Positions 49,760 through 50,080 of a stretch of 50,080 nucleotides of DNA are shown one piece after another. Source of the DNA: Acetanaerobacterium elongatum (lineage in GTDB: Bacteria > Bacillota > Clostridia > Oscillospirales > Ruminococcaceae); assembly GCF_900103835.1 (NCBI RefSeq), contig NZ_FNID01000022.1, positions 1 to 50,080 of the forward strand, in the 5' to 3' direction. The notes under the pieces were generated by a model. It did not search any database, was not told the origin of the DNA, and saw only the letters and a program-made list of their open reading frames with translations. The position numbers and the translations under genes are program-made. The stretch's first letter is position 1. Each line of letters starts with the position of its first letter.

Positions 49760-50080
49760 GCAAAAAACCACCAGCTCTGCTGGTGGAATTAGAACGCTTA
49801 TAGCGAAAAGAGGTCCTCCAGTGATAGAATGATGAAGGTTCACCAACCGCATCAAAAAACAAAGGAGGACATGTCAATGGATGACATAAATAGTTTAACA
49901 CATTCGAAATGGAGATGTAAATATCATATAGTATTTGCACCGAAGTATAGACGACAAGAAATATATGGACAAATCAAGGTGGATATAGGGCAGATACTTA
50001 GGAAATTATGCGAACAAAAAGGGGTGGAAATAATAGAGGCACAGGCATGCCGCGACCATATACACATGATGGTAAGCATA
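49760..50080 (+). mobile_element. IS200/IS605-family insertion sequence, left part
   Basis: Left-end hairpin CCACCAGC-TCT-GCTGGTGG (49768-49786), then a spacer and the transposase start. The hairpin closely resembles the right-end hairpin at 313-333. The element is cut off by the window end. The outer boundary is approximate because this family has no terminal inverted repeats. Confidence 0.82.
49877..50080 (+). CDS. tnpA: IS200/IS605-family transposase TnpA, N-terminal fragment
   Basis: 68 codons before the window ends. The SKWRCKYHIVFAPKYRR segment is the conserved N-terminus of IS200-type TnpA, and DHIHMMVS contains the HUH motif (His-Ile-His) that binds the metal. ATG 49877 fits GGAGG at 8 bases; an ATG at 49871 is in frame but only 2 bases from that site. 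The catalytic Tyr lies further on, outside the window. With the 66 codons at the other end it would nearly complete a protein of about 150 residues. Confidence 0.9.
   Translation, partial: MDDINSLTHSKWRCKYHIVFAPKYRRQEIYGQIKVDIGQILRKLCEQKGVEIIEAQACRDHIHMMVSI

Noticed and set aside
1-50080. CRISPR array or cas genes
   Set aside because: No regularly spaced short direct repeats and no Cas-like proteins were seen.

Overview
The window looks like part of a Gram-positive anaerobe of the class Clostridia, probably an Oscillospiraceae/Ruminococcaceae-type gut or plant-fibre bacterium. This is inferred from AGGAGG-type ribosome binding sites with frequent GTG/TTG starts, LplB/YtcP-type sugar importers, an AraR-like GntR/LacI hybrid repressor, and GC-rich core genes interrupted by AT-rich islands. 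Both ends fall inside an IS200/IS605-family transposase (C-terminal third at 1-201, N-terminal half at 49877-50080), so this may be a whole assembly contig broken at two copies of one insertion sequence.

Layout. 1-2.8 kb: IS200 right end, then an AT-rich stretch with a voltage-gated-type K+ channel and two small membrane proteins. 2.8-5.7 kb: ABC-2 efflux operon (ATPase, permease, TetR) with a promoter and a 13-bp inverted-repeat operator. 5.7-10 kb: marR plus a heterodimeric ABC exporter with a similar promoter-operator arrangement. 10.3-13.1 kb: uxuB-uxuA. 13.4-15.3 kb: AraC regulator and a divergent serine hydrolase. 15.8-21.3 kb: GH67 alpha-glucuronidase, two CUT1 permeases and a solute-binding lipoprotein. 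21.4-29.8 kb: structured leader, GH3 beta-xylosidase, two Gfo/Idh oxidoreductases, uxaC, eda and kdgK. 30-36.4 kb: HAD phosphatase, a DJ-1/WYL-regulator divergent pair, a membrane-anchored alpha/beta hydrolase and an AraR-like repressor. 36.5-40.7 kb: remnant of an integrative element in tRNA-Tyr, carrying an integrase stub, a lipoprotein, a HTH gene and an ISL3-family IS. 40.7-41.0 kb: tRNA-Tyr and tRNA-Thr. 41.8-49.7 kb: housekeeping genes (GNAT-TadA fusion, CPBP protease, trmB, lepA, hemW) and a tandem pair of unknown membrane proteins.

How it works together. The 10-30 kb block encodes nearly complete use of glucuronic-acid-decorated xylo-oligosaccharides. The lipoprotein and permeases import them, although no ATPase for this importer lies in the window. 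GH67 removes (4-O-methyl)glucuronate, GH3 releases xylose, UxaC makes fructuronate, UxuB mannonate, UxuA 2-keto-3-deoxygluconate (KDG), KdgK the 6-phosphate (KDPG), and Eda cleaves it to pyruvate and glyceraldehyde-3-phosphate. The two Gfo/Idh oxidoreductases inside this operon have no assigned step.

I did not find a convincing wholly new system. The best leads are a three-way-junction RNA ahead of the GH3 gene, two families of dispersed elements that sit in the same orientation ahead of genes, a nested integration record at the tRNA-Thr/tRNA-Tyr pair, the GNAT-TadA fusion, and the duplicated membrane proteins between lepA and hemW.
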